Of a stretch of DNA of 64,000 bases, positions 44,601 to 55,100 are shown one piece after another. The stretch spans positions 25,399-89,398 of the forward strand of contig NZ_NPKI01000028.1 of assembly GCF_002284565.1 (NCBI RefSeq), written 5' to 3'. The position numbers and the translations under genes are program-made. Source of the stretch: Mesorhizobium mediterraneum. GTDB taxonomy: Bacteria > Pseudomonadota > Alphaproteobacteria > Rhizobiales > Rhizobiaceae. The stretch's first letter is position 1. Every line of letters starts with the position of its first letter. A model generated the notes under the pieces. That model saw only the letters and a program-made list of their open reading frames with translations. It searched no databases and was not told where the DNA came from.

Positions 44601-45167
44601 TCAGTTCTTCGGTGCTTCCGGCTGCGTGCCGTCAGCAGGAGCCGCGGCATTTGCCGGTGCTGCGGCCTTTGCTGCCGCGGCGAGCGTTTCGCCGACCTGC
44701 TGGGCGAGATCGCGAGCGACACCGTTCTGCCAGATATCGGCGGCCTTGAGCAGTTCACGCGTCACGGCCGGGCCGCTGTCGAGCAGCTTCTTGCCGGAAT
44801 CGGAATTGTAGAAAGCGGCGATTTCGGTAAGCTCTTTTTCGGAAAATACCTTGGCATAGGCCATGGCTGCTTCTTTCTCGAGATCGGCGCGGCGCGAGGC
44901 CAGCGCCATCGCCTTTTCGCTGATGGCCCTGCCGATCAGCTCCTGCATGTCCGGGTTCTTTTGGATAAGCTGCTGCTGAAGCGCGGCGGCGGCCTGCGGC
45001 AGGATGTTGTCGAACGGGTCCGTGGCGTGGATAGCCGCGACTGCGGCGCGCGCCGCCTTCAGATGCCCGTCGGTGACGTCCTGCGAAAACGCCGGCGATG
45101 AAAACGCAAAGACGGCTGAGGCTGCCAGAACGGCAGAAAAACGGCGAACCCGGTTATGCAACATCAT
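44601..45167 (-). CDS. DUF2059-family secreted protein
   Basis: 188 residues with a signal peptide ending about AFSQ, then a helical domain with MQELIGRAISEKAM and YAKVFSEKELTEIAAFYNSDSGKKLL, the DUF2059 hallmark, and an Ala/Pro-rich tail. Such periplasmic proteins are of unknown function. ATG at 45167; AGGGAG lies eleven bases upstream. Its start overlaps the end of rpiA by 14 bases, indicating one transcript rpiA, DUF2059, possibly gor. Confidence 0.8.
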   Translation of the reverse strand: MMLHNRVRRFSAVLAASAVFAFSSPAFSQDVTDGHLKAARAAVAAIHATDPFDNILPQAAAALQQQLIQKNPDMQELIGRAISEKAMALASRRADLEKEAAMAYAKVFSEKELTEIAAFYNSDSGKKLLDSGPAVTRELLKAADIWQNGVARDLAQQVGETLAAAAKAAAPANAAAPADGTQPEAPKN

Positions 45168-45882
45168 GATCGATAGAACTCCCTGGTTTTCGGGCGGCAT
45201 AGACGGATTGGGTGCCGTCGCCCGCGATAATAGCTGTTGATGCCAGCCCGATGAAAAGACCATGCTCGACCACGCCCGGAATGGCATGGAGAGCATTCGA
45301 AAGCGCTCTTGTATCCGGAATGCGGCCAAAAGATGCATCGAGGATAAAATGGCCGCCGTCTGTAACAAAAGGCTCGCGCTCCGTCATCCTCAATGTGACG
45401 GGACCGGAAAGGCCGAGCCTTCCGGCTGCCGCGGCGACCGCGATTTCCGTGGCACGCAGGCCGAATGGGTTGACCTCGATGGGGAGTGGAAAACGGCCGA
45501 GCGTCTCGACCATCTTCGAACGGTCGGCAATGACGATCATGCGGGCGGAAGCCGCCGCCACGATCTTTTCGCGCAGCAGCGCACCGCCGCCGCCCTTGAT
45601 CAATGTCAGCGCCGGATCGATCTCGTCGGCGCCGTCGACAGTAAGGTCGAGTTCAGGCGTTTCCTCCAACGTCGACAGCGGCACGCCAAGCTCGCGGCAA
45701 AGGATGGCGGTGCGCTCCGAGGTCGGCACGCCGACAATAGTGAGGCCGTTAGCGACCTTTTCGGCGAGCAGCCGCACGAACTCTTCCGCCGTCGAGCCGG
45801 TGCCGATGCCCAGCCGCATGCCGTCGCTCACATGGGCAAGTGCTGCCCGTGCGGCTTCGACCTTCAGTTGCCTCGCATCCAT
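45154..45882 (-). CDS. rpiA: Ribose-5-phosphate isomerase A
   Basis: 242 residues with the RpiA signatures GIGTGSTAEEFVRLL (~28-42), DLTVDGADEID (~82-92) and LIKGGGGALLREKIV (~98-112), containing the catalytic Glu and Lys. It interconverts ribose-5-phosphate and ribulose-5-phosphate in the pentose phosphate pathway. ATG at 45882; an upstream TTG-type frame from 45945 is less plausible. First of a group with DUF2059 and gor. Confidence 0.92.
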   Translation of the reverse strand: MDARQLKVEAARAALAHVSDGMRLGIGTGSTAEEFVRLLAEKVANGLTIVGVPTSERTAILCRELGVPLSTLEETPELDLTVDGADEIDPALTLIKGGGGALLREKIVAAASARMIVIADRSKMVETLGRFPLPIEVNPFGLRATEIAVAAAAGRLGLSGPVTLRMTEREPFVTDGGHFILDASFGRIPDTRALSNALHAIPGVVEHGLFIGLASTAIIAGDGTQSVYAARKPGSSIDHDVA

Positions 45883-46035
45883 GCTGCGTGTCGCGCCCCA
45901 AAAAATTTGTTTCGGCGCTCCTAGCATTTTTGCAAGTCCGGTCAAAGACCTTGGCTGTGGATTGACTGAGCGGCTTGCCTGAATGGATCGCAGCGGCTAT
46001 CGCCTGCCAACGAAGCAATCGCCACAGGACAGGCC

Positions 46036-46719
46036 ATGACCCGACCGATCATCGTGTTCGACCTCGACGGGACGCTGATCGACACAGCGCCGGACCTGCT
46101 CGACAGCCTCAACCACAGCCTTGCCGCCAGCGAACTCGCAGCCGTCGACGAGGTCGGCTTCCGGCGCTTCGTCGGCCATGGCGGACGGGTGATGATCGAG
46201 CGCGCCCATGCCGCGCAGCAGAGATCGCTGGAAAGCCAGGAGCATGATCGGCTGCTGAAACTGTTTCTCGATCATTACACCGACAACATCCCGGGCAAAT
46301 CACGCCCCTACCCCGGCGTCGTCGAGACGATCGCCCGATTCGAGGCAGCCGGTTATCTCTTGGCCGTCTGCACGAACAAATACGAAGCCAACTCGGTGGC
46401 ACTGATCGAGGCGCTCGGCCTGGCGAAGCATTTCGCAGCGATTTGCGGTCAGGACACGTTTGCGTTCCGCAAGCCCGACCCGCGCCATCTGACCGAAACC
46501 ATCGCCCTGGCCGGCGGCAATCCACATCTTGCGCTGATGGTGGGTGATTCGCAGACCGACATCGATACGGCGAAAGCCGCCGGCATTCCCGTGGTGGCGG
46601 TCGATTTCGGCTATACCGACCGCCATGTGCGCGAATTCGAACCGTCGGCAGTGATCTCGCATTTCGATGCGCTGACGCTTGGCCTGGCAGAACGCCTAAT
46701 TGCCGCTGCGGGGCGCTGA
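46036..46719 (+). CDS. gph: Phosphoglycolate phosphatase-like HAD hydrolase
   Basis: 227 residues of HAD type IA. Motif I is VFDLDGTLIDTAPDLLDSLNHSL (Asp 8 and 10), motif II in CTNKYEAN, motif III the Lys in FRKPDP, and motif IV VGDSQTDIDTAKAAGIP. The cap sequence resembles Gph, which removes phosphate from 2-phosphoglycolate. Similar HADs act on other sugar phosphates, so the substrate is likely but not certain. Divergent to rpiA, with a 150-base spacer. Confidence 0.85.
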   Translation: MTRPIIVFDLDGTLIDTAPDLLDSLNHSLAASELAAVDEVGFRRFVGHGGRVMIERAHAAQQRSLESQEHDRLLKLFLDHYTDNIPGKSRPYPGVVETIARFEAAGYLLAVCTNKYEANSVALIEALGLAKHFAAICGQDTFAFRKPDPRHLTETIALAGGNPHLALMVGDSQTDIDTAKAAGIPVVAVDFGYTDRHVREFEPSAVISHFDALTLGLAERLIAAAGR

Positions 46720-46846
46720 GCACGACGGCGACCGGGCGTGTCCCGGCGGGTTGCATTCGGTCTTCGTCGGAACGCCAGCACATCGCCTTGACTTCCCAGG
46801 CCTGCCTCCCTTATATCGCGGCGCGCTTGGCCTTCGGGCAACGAGC

Positions 46847-46921
46847 GGGCGATTAGCTCAGCGGGAGAGCACACCCTTCACACGGGTGGGGTCGCAGGTT
46901 CAATCCCTGCATCGCCCACCA
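46847..46921 (+). tRNA. tRNA-Val (anticodon CAC)
   Basis: Cloverleaf: acceptor stem GGGCGAT pairing with ATCGCCC, D-arm with GCTCAGCGGGAGAGC, anticodon stem CACCC/GGGTG with loop TTCACAC giving anticodon CAC (Val, codon GUG), T-arm GCAGGTTCAATCCCTGC, discriminator A and an encoded CCA. About 75 nt including CCA. No introns or odd features. Confidence 0.95.
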
Positions 46922-47377
46922 ATACCCGCTCCCAGTGCGAAGCTATCATCCGCTTCGCGGTCGCCTACGCTTCGAACTTCTGCCTCGTCGCCGGGTTTGC
47001 CACGACCCGGTTCATGCGATCCGCCGGGCAGTTGGGGACACATCACTAAGCGCTATCCACCTTGGAATCACTCAACCTGCATATTGAACGCGGCCGGGAG
47101 AAAGTTGACGGACGACGAAATCGTCCTAGGTGAGCTGCTATCTCAATAGTTGTACCCCGGGAACTGACGAGGGGAAATCGCCGTCAACCTCCTGCTCCGA
47201 CTAGGTGAAACTGCGCAATTGCAAATGCGTCCGGCTTCCGCGAACATTGCTGGACCCCATCAAGGGCCCGTAGCGGCCGACCCGAAACCAAGACGCTGGC
47301 TTCCGGCCCGGTGTCCTGGCGGGCCTCGGGGGTGACCTTGAATTCAGTCAGCGTCCGTCAAAAGGGAGGAATAGCCA
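46922..47377. other. Intergenic region, 456 bp, after tRNA-Val
   Basis: No gene supported. There is no integrase and no copy of the tRNA 3' end in or at the far side of the following sugar transporter genes that I could see. The end carries AGGGAGG near 47363, the ribosome-binding site of the binding protein gene. Confidence 0.4.
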
Positions 47378-48640
47378 ATGAACCTGACAAAACACCTCGC
47401 CGGTGTGATGATCGCGTCGACTTGTCTGTGTGTGCCCGCGCTGGCGCAGACGAAGTTGACCTTGTGGTATCACGGCGCCGGCAACGAGGTGGAGTCGCGA
47501 ACCCTCAACCAGATCATCTCAGACTTCAACACCAGCCAGTCCGACTGGACGGTGAGTATCGAGAGCTTCCCAGAGAAGAGCTATAACGATTCCGTCGCGG
47601 CGGCGGCGCTGGCGGGCAACCTGCCCGACATCCTGGATGTGGATGGGCCCATCATGCCCAATTGGGCCTGGGCCGGCTATCTGCAGCCGCTGCCGATCGA
47701 CGAGAGCGAATTCGCCGACTTCCTGCCCGGCACCAAAGGTGTGTGGAACGGTAAGCTTTATTCGGTCGGTCTGTGGGACGCGGCGGTGGCGCTTTTTGCA
47801 CGCCAATCGACACTGGACGAGTTGGGCCTGCGCACCCCGACCGTCGACAAGCCCTGGTCGAGTGAGGAATTCATGGCCGCGCTCGATGCCGCCAAGGCCT
47901 CCGGCAAGTATGAATTTGCCCTCGATCTCGGCATGAACGACCAAGCCGAGTGGTATTCCTATGCCTTCTCGCCGTTCCTGCAGAGCTTCGGCGGGGACAT
48001 CGTCGACCGTTCGACCTACCGGACCGCGGAAGGCGCGCTGAACGGCGAGGCTGCACAGGCCTTTGGCAAGTGGTGGCAATCGCTGTTCACCGGAGGCTAT
48101 GCGCCTGGCACCAGTGAGGACCCCGCCGATCAGCAGACCGGCTTCATCGACGGCAAGTTCGCCTTCCAGTGGAACGGCAATTGGCGCGCGGTGGCGACGA
48201 TGGCGGCCGTGGATGACGTTGTCTTCCTTCCAGCACCCGACTTCGGCGCGGGCAACAAGATCGGCGCGGGCTCATGGCAGTTCGGCATCTCGGCCAAGTC
48301 CAAGCATCCGGAAGGTGCTGCCGCGTTCATCAAGTTCGCCGCGCAGGACAAATATCTGGCCGCCTTCTCCGACGGCATCGGCCTGATCCCGCCCACGCCC
48401 TCGGCGGCACAGATGACAAAGAACTACAAGGACGGCGGCCCGCTCGCGATGTTCTTCGACCTCTCTAAAGCACAAGCTCTGGTGCGCCCGGTGACCCCGG
48501 GCTACGTGGTCCAGGCCAAGGTCTTCACCAAGGCACTGGCCGACATTGCCAATGGTGCCGATGTGGCCGACACGCTTGATGCGGCGGTCGACGAGATCGA
48601 CGCCGACATCGAAAGCAACGGCGGCTACGGCCATCGGTAG
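47378..48640 (+). CDS. Sugar ABC transporter substrate-binding protein (family 1)
   Basis: 420 residues with a signal peptide ending near LAQTK and the family-1 layout: KLTLWYHGAG, then LAGNLPDILDVDGPIMPNWAWAGYLQPL and YSVGLWDAAVALFARQSTLDELGL. Binding proteins of this kind serve MalFG-like transporters for oligosaccharides or polyols; the sugar cannot be told from sequence. GGGAGG lies eight bases before the ATG. First gene of a four-gene operon with two permeases and an ATPase. Confidence 0.88.
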   Translation: MNLTKHLAGVMIASTCLCVPALAQTKLTLWYHGAGNEVESRTLNQIISDFNTSQSDWTVSIESFPEKSYNDSVAAAALAGNLPDILDVDGPIMPNWAWAGYLQPLPIDESEFADFLPGTKGVWNGKLYSVGLWDAAVALFARQSTLDELGLRTPTVDKPWSSEEFMAALDAAKASGKYEFALDLGMNDQAEWYSYAFSPFLQSFGGDIVDRSTYRTAEGALNGEAAQAFGKWWQSLFTGGYAPGTSEDPADQQTGFIDGKFAFQWNGNWRAVATMAAVDDVVFLPAPDFGAGNKIGAGSWQFGISAKSKHPEGAAAFIKFAAQDKYLAAFSDGIGLIPPTPSAAQMTKNYKDGGPLAMFFDLSKAQALVRPVTPGYVVQAKVFTKALADIANGADVADTLDAAVDEIDADIESNGGYGHR

Positions 48641-48709
48641 TTCTGTCGCGCCGGGGTCCTCGCCGGCCGCGGACTCCACGCTTTCTGGGTTCCTGGGCGG
48701 ATATCGCAA

Positions 48710-49777
48710 ATGGCGTCGAAACTAACCCTGTCGAACCGGACGGGCTGGACATTCGCCCTGCCGGGCTTCGCACTCATCTTCACATTCATCGTCCTGCCGT
48801 TTTTCTTCGCGATCGGTCTCTCATTGACAAATCAGCGACTGCTGTCACCGAACCCCACCCAGTTCGTCGGGTTGGAAAACTATCGTCAGCTCCTGGGCTT
48901 TGCGGTGGTGACCCTCGAGCCAGAGCGCGACGAGGCTGGCGAAGTGGTCCGAGACGAGGCCGGCGAAATCCAGTACCCCCGCCTGCGTGCGATCACCCGT
49001 AGCGACGACTATCCCCAATATCGCGGCATGCGTGAGTGGTTTCGGTGGCAGTCCGGCGAGAACGTCATGGTCGTCATCGCCAGAGACGTTGTGTTCATGA
49101 AGGCGCTGGTAAACACCTTCCTGTTCGTTCTGGTCGTGGCGCCGGTGCAGGGCGGCCTCGCGCTTATGCTTGCTTTGCTCATCAACCAGAAGCTCAGGGG
49201 CATCAGCATATTCAGGACCATTTACTTCATGCCGGTGGTGGTCTCCATCGTCGTGGTCTCGCTTCTCTGGCGGTTCATCTATGACGGCCAGAACGGGCTG
49301 TTGAACAGCATTCTCCAGGGCCTCAGCTTCGGTCTTTTCCAGCCCGTCGACTGGCTGGGCGATCCCTCGACTGCGCTGCCCGCGATCATGGCCATGTCGA
49401 TCTGGCAGGCCGTCGGCTTCCATATGGTCATCTGGCTGGCCGGGTTGCAGACGATCAGCCCCACGCTCTACGAGGCCGCCGCCATCGAAGGGGCTTCGAA
49501 ATGGCAGACCTTCCGCTATGTCACCTGGCCGGGCCTGCGCAACACCGCCGTGCTCGTCCTTGTCGTGATCACCATGCAGGGCTTCGCGCTCTTCGCCCAG
49601 ATCGACGTGATGACCAACGGCGGCCCGCGAGACAGCACCCAAACTCTAGTCTTCCAGGCGGTCGAGCGCGGTTATGGCAAGCAGGACATCTCGGGCGGCT
49701 CGACCATCTCGGTCATCCTGTTCGCGATCGTGCTCGCGATCTCACTCATCCAGCGCTGGCTGACTCGGGAGCGTTAA
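48710..49777 (+). CDS. Sugar ABC transporter permease, MalF-like
   Basis: 355 residues with about six to seven membrane segments, an EAA loop (YEAAAIEGASKWQTFRYVTWPGL, ~250-275) that couples to the ATPase, and a long periplasmic loop after TM1 containing a short repeat (DEAGE twice in EAGEVVRDEAGE). Long loops after the first helix are known in MalF/alpha-glucoside-type permeases. Forms the channel with the following permease gene, one base downstream of its stop codon. Confidence 0.88.
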   Translation: MASKLTLSNRTGWTFALPGFALIFTFIVLPFFFAIGLSLTNQRLLSPNPTQFVGLENYRQLLGFAVVTLEPERDEAGEVVRDEAGEIQYPRLRAITRSDDYPQYRGMREWFRWQSGENVMVVIARDVVFMKALVNTFLFVLVVAPVQGGLALMLALLINQKLRGISIFRTIYFMPVVVSIVVVSLLWRFIYDGQNGLLNSILQGLSFGLFQPVDWLGDPSTALPAIMAMSIWQAVGFHMVIWLAGLQTISPTLYEAAAIEGASKWQTFRYVTWPGLRNTAVLVLVVITMQGFALFAQIDVMTNGGPRDSTQTLVFQAVERGYGKQDISGGSTISVILFAIVLAISLIQRWLTRER

Positions 49778-49778
49778 G

Positions 49779-50654
49779 ATGGCTTTTGATCCCGACAATT
49801 ACGGCCTGAGGCTCTTCGTCCGCTATCTGGTGCTGTGCCTGATCGCGCTGATCTTTATCTTTCCGCTCGTGTTCATGATCAACTCGAGCTTCAAGCCCGA
49901 CAATCAGCTCCTCGCGGACACCTCCAGCCTGCGTGCCTTCCTGCCCGTCGGGGACATCAGCCTCGACAACTATTTCGGAGCGTTCCGGCGGGCGCCGGTC
50001 GCCCTGTTCGTCCTGAACTCGGTTCTGGTCACCGGGGCGACCGTCCTTCTCTCGTTGCTGATCTGTTCGCTGGCCGCATTCTCCTTCGCTTTCCTGCGGT
50101 GGAAGGGGCGCGACGTGGTGCTCTCGATCGTCATCGCCACGCTGATCATCCCTTTCGAAACCATCGCTATCCCGCTCCTGCTCCTGGTCTCGAAACTGCC
50201 CTGGATCGGGCTCGAGGGGCTGCAATGGGGCTGGCTGAACACCTACCGGGTGCAGATCATCCCCTGGATCGCCGACGGGCTGACGATCTTCCTGTTCGTG
50301 CAATATTTCAAAGGGCTGCCGGGCGAGCTGATTGAGGCGGGCCGGGTGGAGGGCGCGAGCTGGTGGCAGGTCTACTATCGCATTGTCATGCCGCTTTCAG
50401 GACCGGTTCTGGCGACTGCCGCCATCCTGAAGTTCCTCGTCATGTACAACCAATATCTCTGGCCGCTCATCGTGGTGCAGCAGGAAAACTATCGCCCGAT
50501 CATGGTCGGTCTCGGCTACTTCTTTCAACTCAACGTCGCCTGGGGCGAGGTCATGGCCTATCTCACCCTTATCACCGTCCCGGTGCTGATTTTCTATCTC
50601 TTCCTGCAGCGCGCCTTCATCGCATCGATCGCCTCTACCGGCGTGAAGGGCTGA
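49779..50654 (+). CDS. Sugar ABC transporter permease, MalG-like
   Basis: 291 residues with six membrane segments and the EAA motif (GELIEAGRVEGASWWQVYYRIVMPLSGPVLAT, ~185-215). Second permease subunit. Its ATG lies one base after the stop of the upstream permease (TAA G ATG), so the two are translationally coupled. Confidence 0.88.
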   Translation: MAFDPDNYGLRLFVRYLVLCLIALIFIFPLVFMINSSFKPDNQLLADTSSLRAFLPVGDISLDNYFGAFRRAPVALFVLNSVLVTGATVLLSLLICSLAAFSFAFLRWKGRDVVLSIVIATLIIPFETIAIPLLLLVSKLPWIGLEGLQWGWLNTYRVQIIPWIADGLTIFLFVQYFKGLPGELIEAGRVEGASWWQVYYRIVMPLSGPVLATAAILKFLVMYNQYLWPLIVVQQENYRPIMVGLGYFFQLNVAWGEVMAYLTLITVPVLIFYLFLQRAFIASIASTGVKG

Positions 50655-50801
50655 ATACATGGTTGTCGCGCTTAAAGACAGCGGGTCTGGGACAGCGTGC
50701 CCATGACGGCAAGCGCTGACACGGCTATTTCCTCAAGGACGAAAAAACGACCGGTGACCCCGAATTGCGACACATGAACCAGGAAACGGGAGCCATCGCT
50801 C

Positions 50802-51872
<1,071 letters not shown>

Positions 51873-52002
51873 GCGCTGCAGACGCCGTAACGTGAGCAAC
51901 AACAACGCGATGCATCGGCGCGATTCGCGAGTGTGCATCCAGAACCCCGGAACAAACTTGCATGGCCGCGAGTTTCTACTCGTCGAAGTGTGAGGGAAAG
52001 CC

Positions 52003-52254
52003 ATGTCCAGATTTGTTTTGGCGGCCGCCGTGCTGCTTGTCGGCGGATCGGCATTTGCCGCGGACGAAAGCCCGCTGCCGCCCCAGAATGCCAGGAAACT
52101 GTCGGAAATAATCGCCAAGGTCGAGCAGCGCGACGACTTTCGTTACGTCGACGAGGTCGCCTGGGACAGCGGCGCCTACACCGTTACTTATTACACGACC
52201 GACAAGGCGAAAGTCGAAATCACCTATGATCCCGTGACCGCCGAGCCGAAATAG
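52003..52254 (+). CDS. Secreted PepSY-like domain protein
   Basis: 83 residues: signal peptide ending AFAAD, then LSEIIAKVEQRDDFRYVDEVAWDSGAYTVTYYTTDKAKVEITYDPVTAE, the strand pattern of a single PepSY domain. Small PepSY proteins may inhibit peptidases or bind substrates in the periplasm; the role here is unknown. The ATG has AGGG upstream at the right distance. No clear operon partner. Confidence 0.75.
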   Translation: MSRFVLAAAVLLVGGSAFAADESPLPPQNARKLSEIIAKVEQRDDFRYVDEVAWDSGAYTVTYYTTDKAKVEITYDPVTAEPK

Positions 52255-52435
52255 ATCGCCGCACTTTCCTCCATGCAAATACGTGCGCAGCTTGGTGGCA
52301 TCCCTCGGAGACTGGCAGCGCCGTCGCGTCACCAAGAGCGGGGGCGAGTTCCTGCACGCTTTTCGGTGTCCCCTTGCGCCGATGCGCCTTTGATGGCTGA
52401 CTGCAGCGTTATCATTGAGCCGCACGGGGGTGGGC

Positions 52436-52912
52436 ATGGCGACGGTAAAGCATGTGGCGAAACGCGTCCTGATGATGCTCGCCGGCTATTTCGTTGCGGT
52501 GCTGGTCGGGCTGATCGCTGTGGCCACGATCTATGGTGCATTGAGTTCGCTGCCCAATGCGCCGGGGTACTTCGATTTCATGGGGGTCAGCCCGATCGCG
52601 GCGCTGGTCGTGCCGCCGCTCGGCATGTTCATCTATTTCCTGACGATCGTGCTGACGGGCCTGCAGACGCTGATCTTCGCGCTGATCGCCGAATTGTTTT
52701 CGCTGCGCAATTTCCTGTTGCATATGGTCTTCGGCGCCGCGGCAGCGGCTGCCGGCTTCGCCTTGATCTGGCCCAGCGCGCCGGAGGATATCAGCCCCGA
52801 GCGCTGGGCCGATATCGGCATCATCGCCGCCGCCGGTCTTGTCGCCGGTCTGGTCTACTGGCTGATCGCCGGGCGCGAAGCCGGCTTCCGACGCCCGCTC
52901 TCCCAACGTTAG
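52436..52912 (+). CDS. Four-TM membrane protein of unknown function
   Basis: 158 residues with four hydrophobic segments (about 12-32, 48-70, 80-100, 120-140) and a short basic tail. It resembles small uncharacterised membrane proteins of rhizobia; no motif is recognisable. ATG at 52436 follows GGGGTGGG. Convergent to the L,D-transpeptidase gene, 24 bases apart. Confidence 0.65.
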   Translation: MATVKHVAKRVLMMLAGYFVAVLVGLIAVATIYGALSSLPNAPGYFDFMGVSPIAALVVPPLGMFIYFLTIVLTGLQTLIFALIAELFSLRNFLLHMVFGAAAAAAGFALIWPSAPEDISPERWADIGIIAAAGLVAGLVYWLIAGREAGFRRPLSQR

Positions 52913-52935
52913 GACGGATCGACCAAGGCTTAGTC

Positions 52936-54888
52936 TCAGCTTGCCGGCGAGCGCACCGCTTCCGTGCTGTCCAGCGCCTGCTGCAGCCGCGTGTCGCGGT
53001 CGTAGACGTCATGGAAGTATTCGACATTGCCGGACATATCAGGCCAGGCGGTGAAATAGGCGACATAGACCGGGATCGTGCGCGCCACCTTTTCGGTCGA
53101 ATGTCCGTGCTTCAGCTTCTCCGCGATATAGTCGACCGAGGTGCCAAGCACGGCAGCCGCCATGCCACGCGGATCCTGCAGACGAACGCAGCCATGGCTG
53201 AGTGCGCGCATGTCACGCTGGAAAAACGACTTTTGCGGCGTGTCGTGCATGTAGATTGCGTGCTTGTTGGGGAACAGGATCTTCAGCTCGCCCAGCGCGT
53301 TGGCCTCGCTCGGCAGCTGGCGCACGCCATAAGGTATCTTCGCGCCATAAGCGCCCCAGTTGACCGAGGAGGAGGGAATGCGCTTGCCGCGCGCATTGAC
53401 CACTTCGTAGCCGGCGCGGTCGAGATAGCCGGGATCCCGGCGTAACCGGGGCAGCATCTCGTTGACGAGGATCGACTGCGGCACGCCCCAATAAGGATGG
53501 AAGTCGACCTGCTCGACCTGATCGTAGAAGAAGGATGTCTGATTGGTGGTCTTGCCGATGACGGCGCGGGTCTTCAGCTTCTCCTCGCCATTTTCGATGT
53601 AGCTCGCCGTGAAGGCCGGCTGGTTGATGAAGACGCGCGGACTGCCGAGATCGGATGGCAACCATCGCAACTCTTCCAGCGCGACCTTTACCTTCTGGAT
53701 CTTGTCGACCTTGGACGTTCCAGCCAGCGCCGCCACGGTGCGCGGCCCGATGACGCCGTCGCCCTTCATGCCGGCCTTCTTCTGCACCGCCTTGATAACC
53801 GGCACCAGTTCCGGGTCATAGACCTCGCTGGTGGCGAGCCGGGCCAATATCTCGCCATAGGCGCCGCCCATCTCGTCGTCGAGGTTGCGCGCGATCTTCG
53901 CCAGAAGCTTCGGCAGTTCGGGGCTGGTCTCGCCTGGCTTCAGCAACAGCTTGGGATCGACGACGATCTCGTCTTCGGCGCTGGCCTGAAGCGATTCCAG
54001 TTCGACGCGCAGCGCCTGATATTCCACGTTCTGCGGATGCCGTGATTCGAGATAGGTGCGCGCTTGCTGGGTGCGTGCCAGCGTTTTCAGCACGCCTTCC
54101 ATGTCGAGCGGCTTGGCCGGAAAATCATAATATCCGGTCATGCGATTGGGGTCGACGCGACCGCTTTGCGCGTCATGAACGTAGCGCAGGACTCGCGCCG
54201 ACAGTGCCATCTCGAAGCGGACGAGCTCCTTCAGCCGCGCATCGGCATCGCTGGTCGATACGCTGGCCGCGGGCACTTCTACCGTGTAGTCGGCAGGTGT
54301 GAGGCCATAGCTCGCCGCCTCGCCAAGCACCCGCACCGCGTCCTGCGCGCGGCTGTTAGCGCTGGCTCCCGTTACCCAGATAAAATCAGGATTGGCCGAG
54401 TAATAGGCAACAAGCGCCTTGGCGATGTCTTTTTCAGCATAGAGTTCGTAGTCACCAAGGCCGGCGATCGCTTCGCGGAAGGCGGCGCCAGTAACTGAAG
54501 ATGGAGTGGCGGAAGACGGCTGGAAGGCGGCATCCTGTGGCATTGCCGGCCCCGGCGTTACCGCCAGCGTCGAGAAGTCGACGCGCACCAGTGGATCGCT
54601 TTTGTAGGTGTAATAGGACGGGCTGCTGATTTGGACGGCACCGCCCCCTCCGCCGCTGCGCTTGTTGCCTGCGCTTCGGGAAACGGCCGGCGCCGTTGCG
54701 TTTGGCTTAAATCGTGACTTCTGCCTCGACGGCGGCGGGGGAAAATCACCTTGCGGTGTGTGCCGGATGCCGCCGCCGAAAAGCCTCTCGAAAAGCCCCT
54801 GGGCGTCTGCCTGCGGCATGCCGAAGGCAAGCATTGCCGCGATCGCCGCAAGCGGCATCACGGTTGCTTTGTTTCCGAGAAATTTCAT
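52936..54888 (-). CDS. Murein L,D-transpeptidase, YcbB type
   Basis: 650 residues with signal peptide, a Pro/Ser-rich linker, a large N-terminal helical domain, a peptidoglycan-binding-like motif (MKGDGVIGPRTVAALAG, ~385-410), and a C-terminal YkuD domain with the active-site HGCVRLQDP (Cys ~573). YcbB-type enzymes form 3-3 crosslinks in peptidoglycan, which is important for envelope stability in rhizobia. Monocistronic, with the gene facing a downstream membrane protein gene; the region upstream of its ATG is AT-rich. Confidence 0.9.
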   Translation of the reverse strand: MKFLGNKATVMPLAAIAAMLAFGMPQADAQGLFERLFGGGIRHTPQGDFPPPPSRQKSRFKPNATAPAVSRSAGNKRSGGGGGAVQISSPSYYTYKSDPLVRVDFSTLAVTPGPAMPQDAAFQPSSATPSSVTGAAFREAIAGLGDYELYAEKDIAKALVAYYSANPDFIWVTGASANSRAQDAVRVLGEAASYGLTPADYTVEVPAASVSTSDADARLKELVRFEMALSARVLRYVHDAQSGRVDPNRMTGYYDFPAKPLDMEGVLKTLARTQQARTYLESRHPQNVEYQALRVELESLQASAEDEIVVDPKLLLKPGETSPELPKLLAKIARNLDDEMGGAYGEILARLATSEVYDPELVPVIKAVQKKAGMKGDGVIGPRTVAALAGTSKVDKIQKVKVALEELRWLPSDLGSPRVFINQPAFTASYIENGEEKLKTRAVIGKTTNQTSFFYDQVEQVDFHPYWGVPQSILVNEMLPRLRRDPGYLDRAGYEVVNARGKRIPSSSVNWGAYGAKIPYGVRQLPSEANALGELKILFPNKHAIYMHDTPQKSFFQRDMRALSHGCVRLQDPRGMAAAVLGTSVDYIAEKLKHGHSTEKVARTIPVYVAYFTAWPDMSGNVEYFHDVYDRDTRLQQALDSTEAVRSPAS

Positions 54889-55100
54889 GGATCACCCGCT
54901 CCGGCTGCAACCGGTTCCCGTTCCGCACGCTTGACGGTCTTGCCCACCGTATGACGGGTGTAAGACGCGACTATACCGATTCATACCGATTTCGTTAAGC
55001 TTCCATAAATTTTGGGAAGGTCTGTTGCAGAACAGTTTCACGACACCGGGGCAACCGGAGCGGATTGAGTCCCGCTCCGGTTTGGGAACTAGCGCACGGG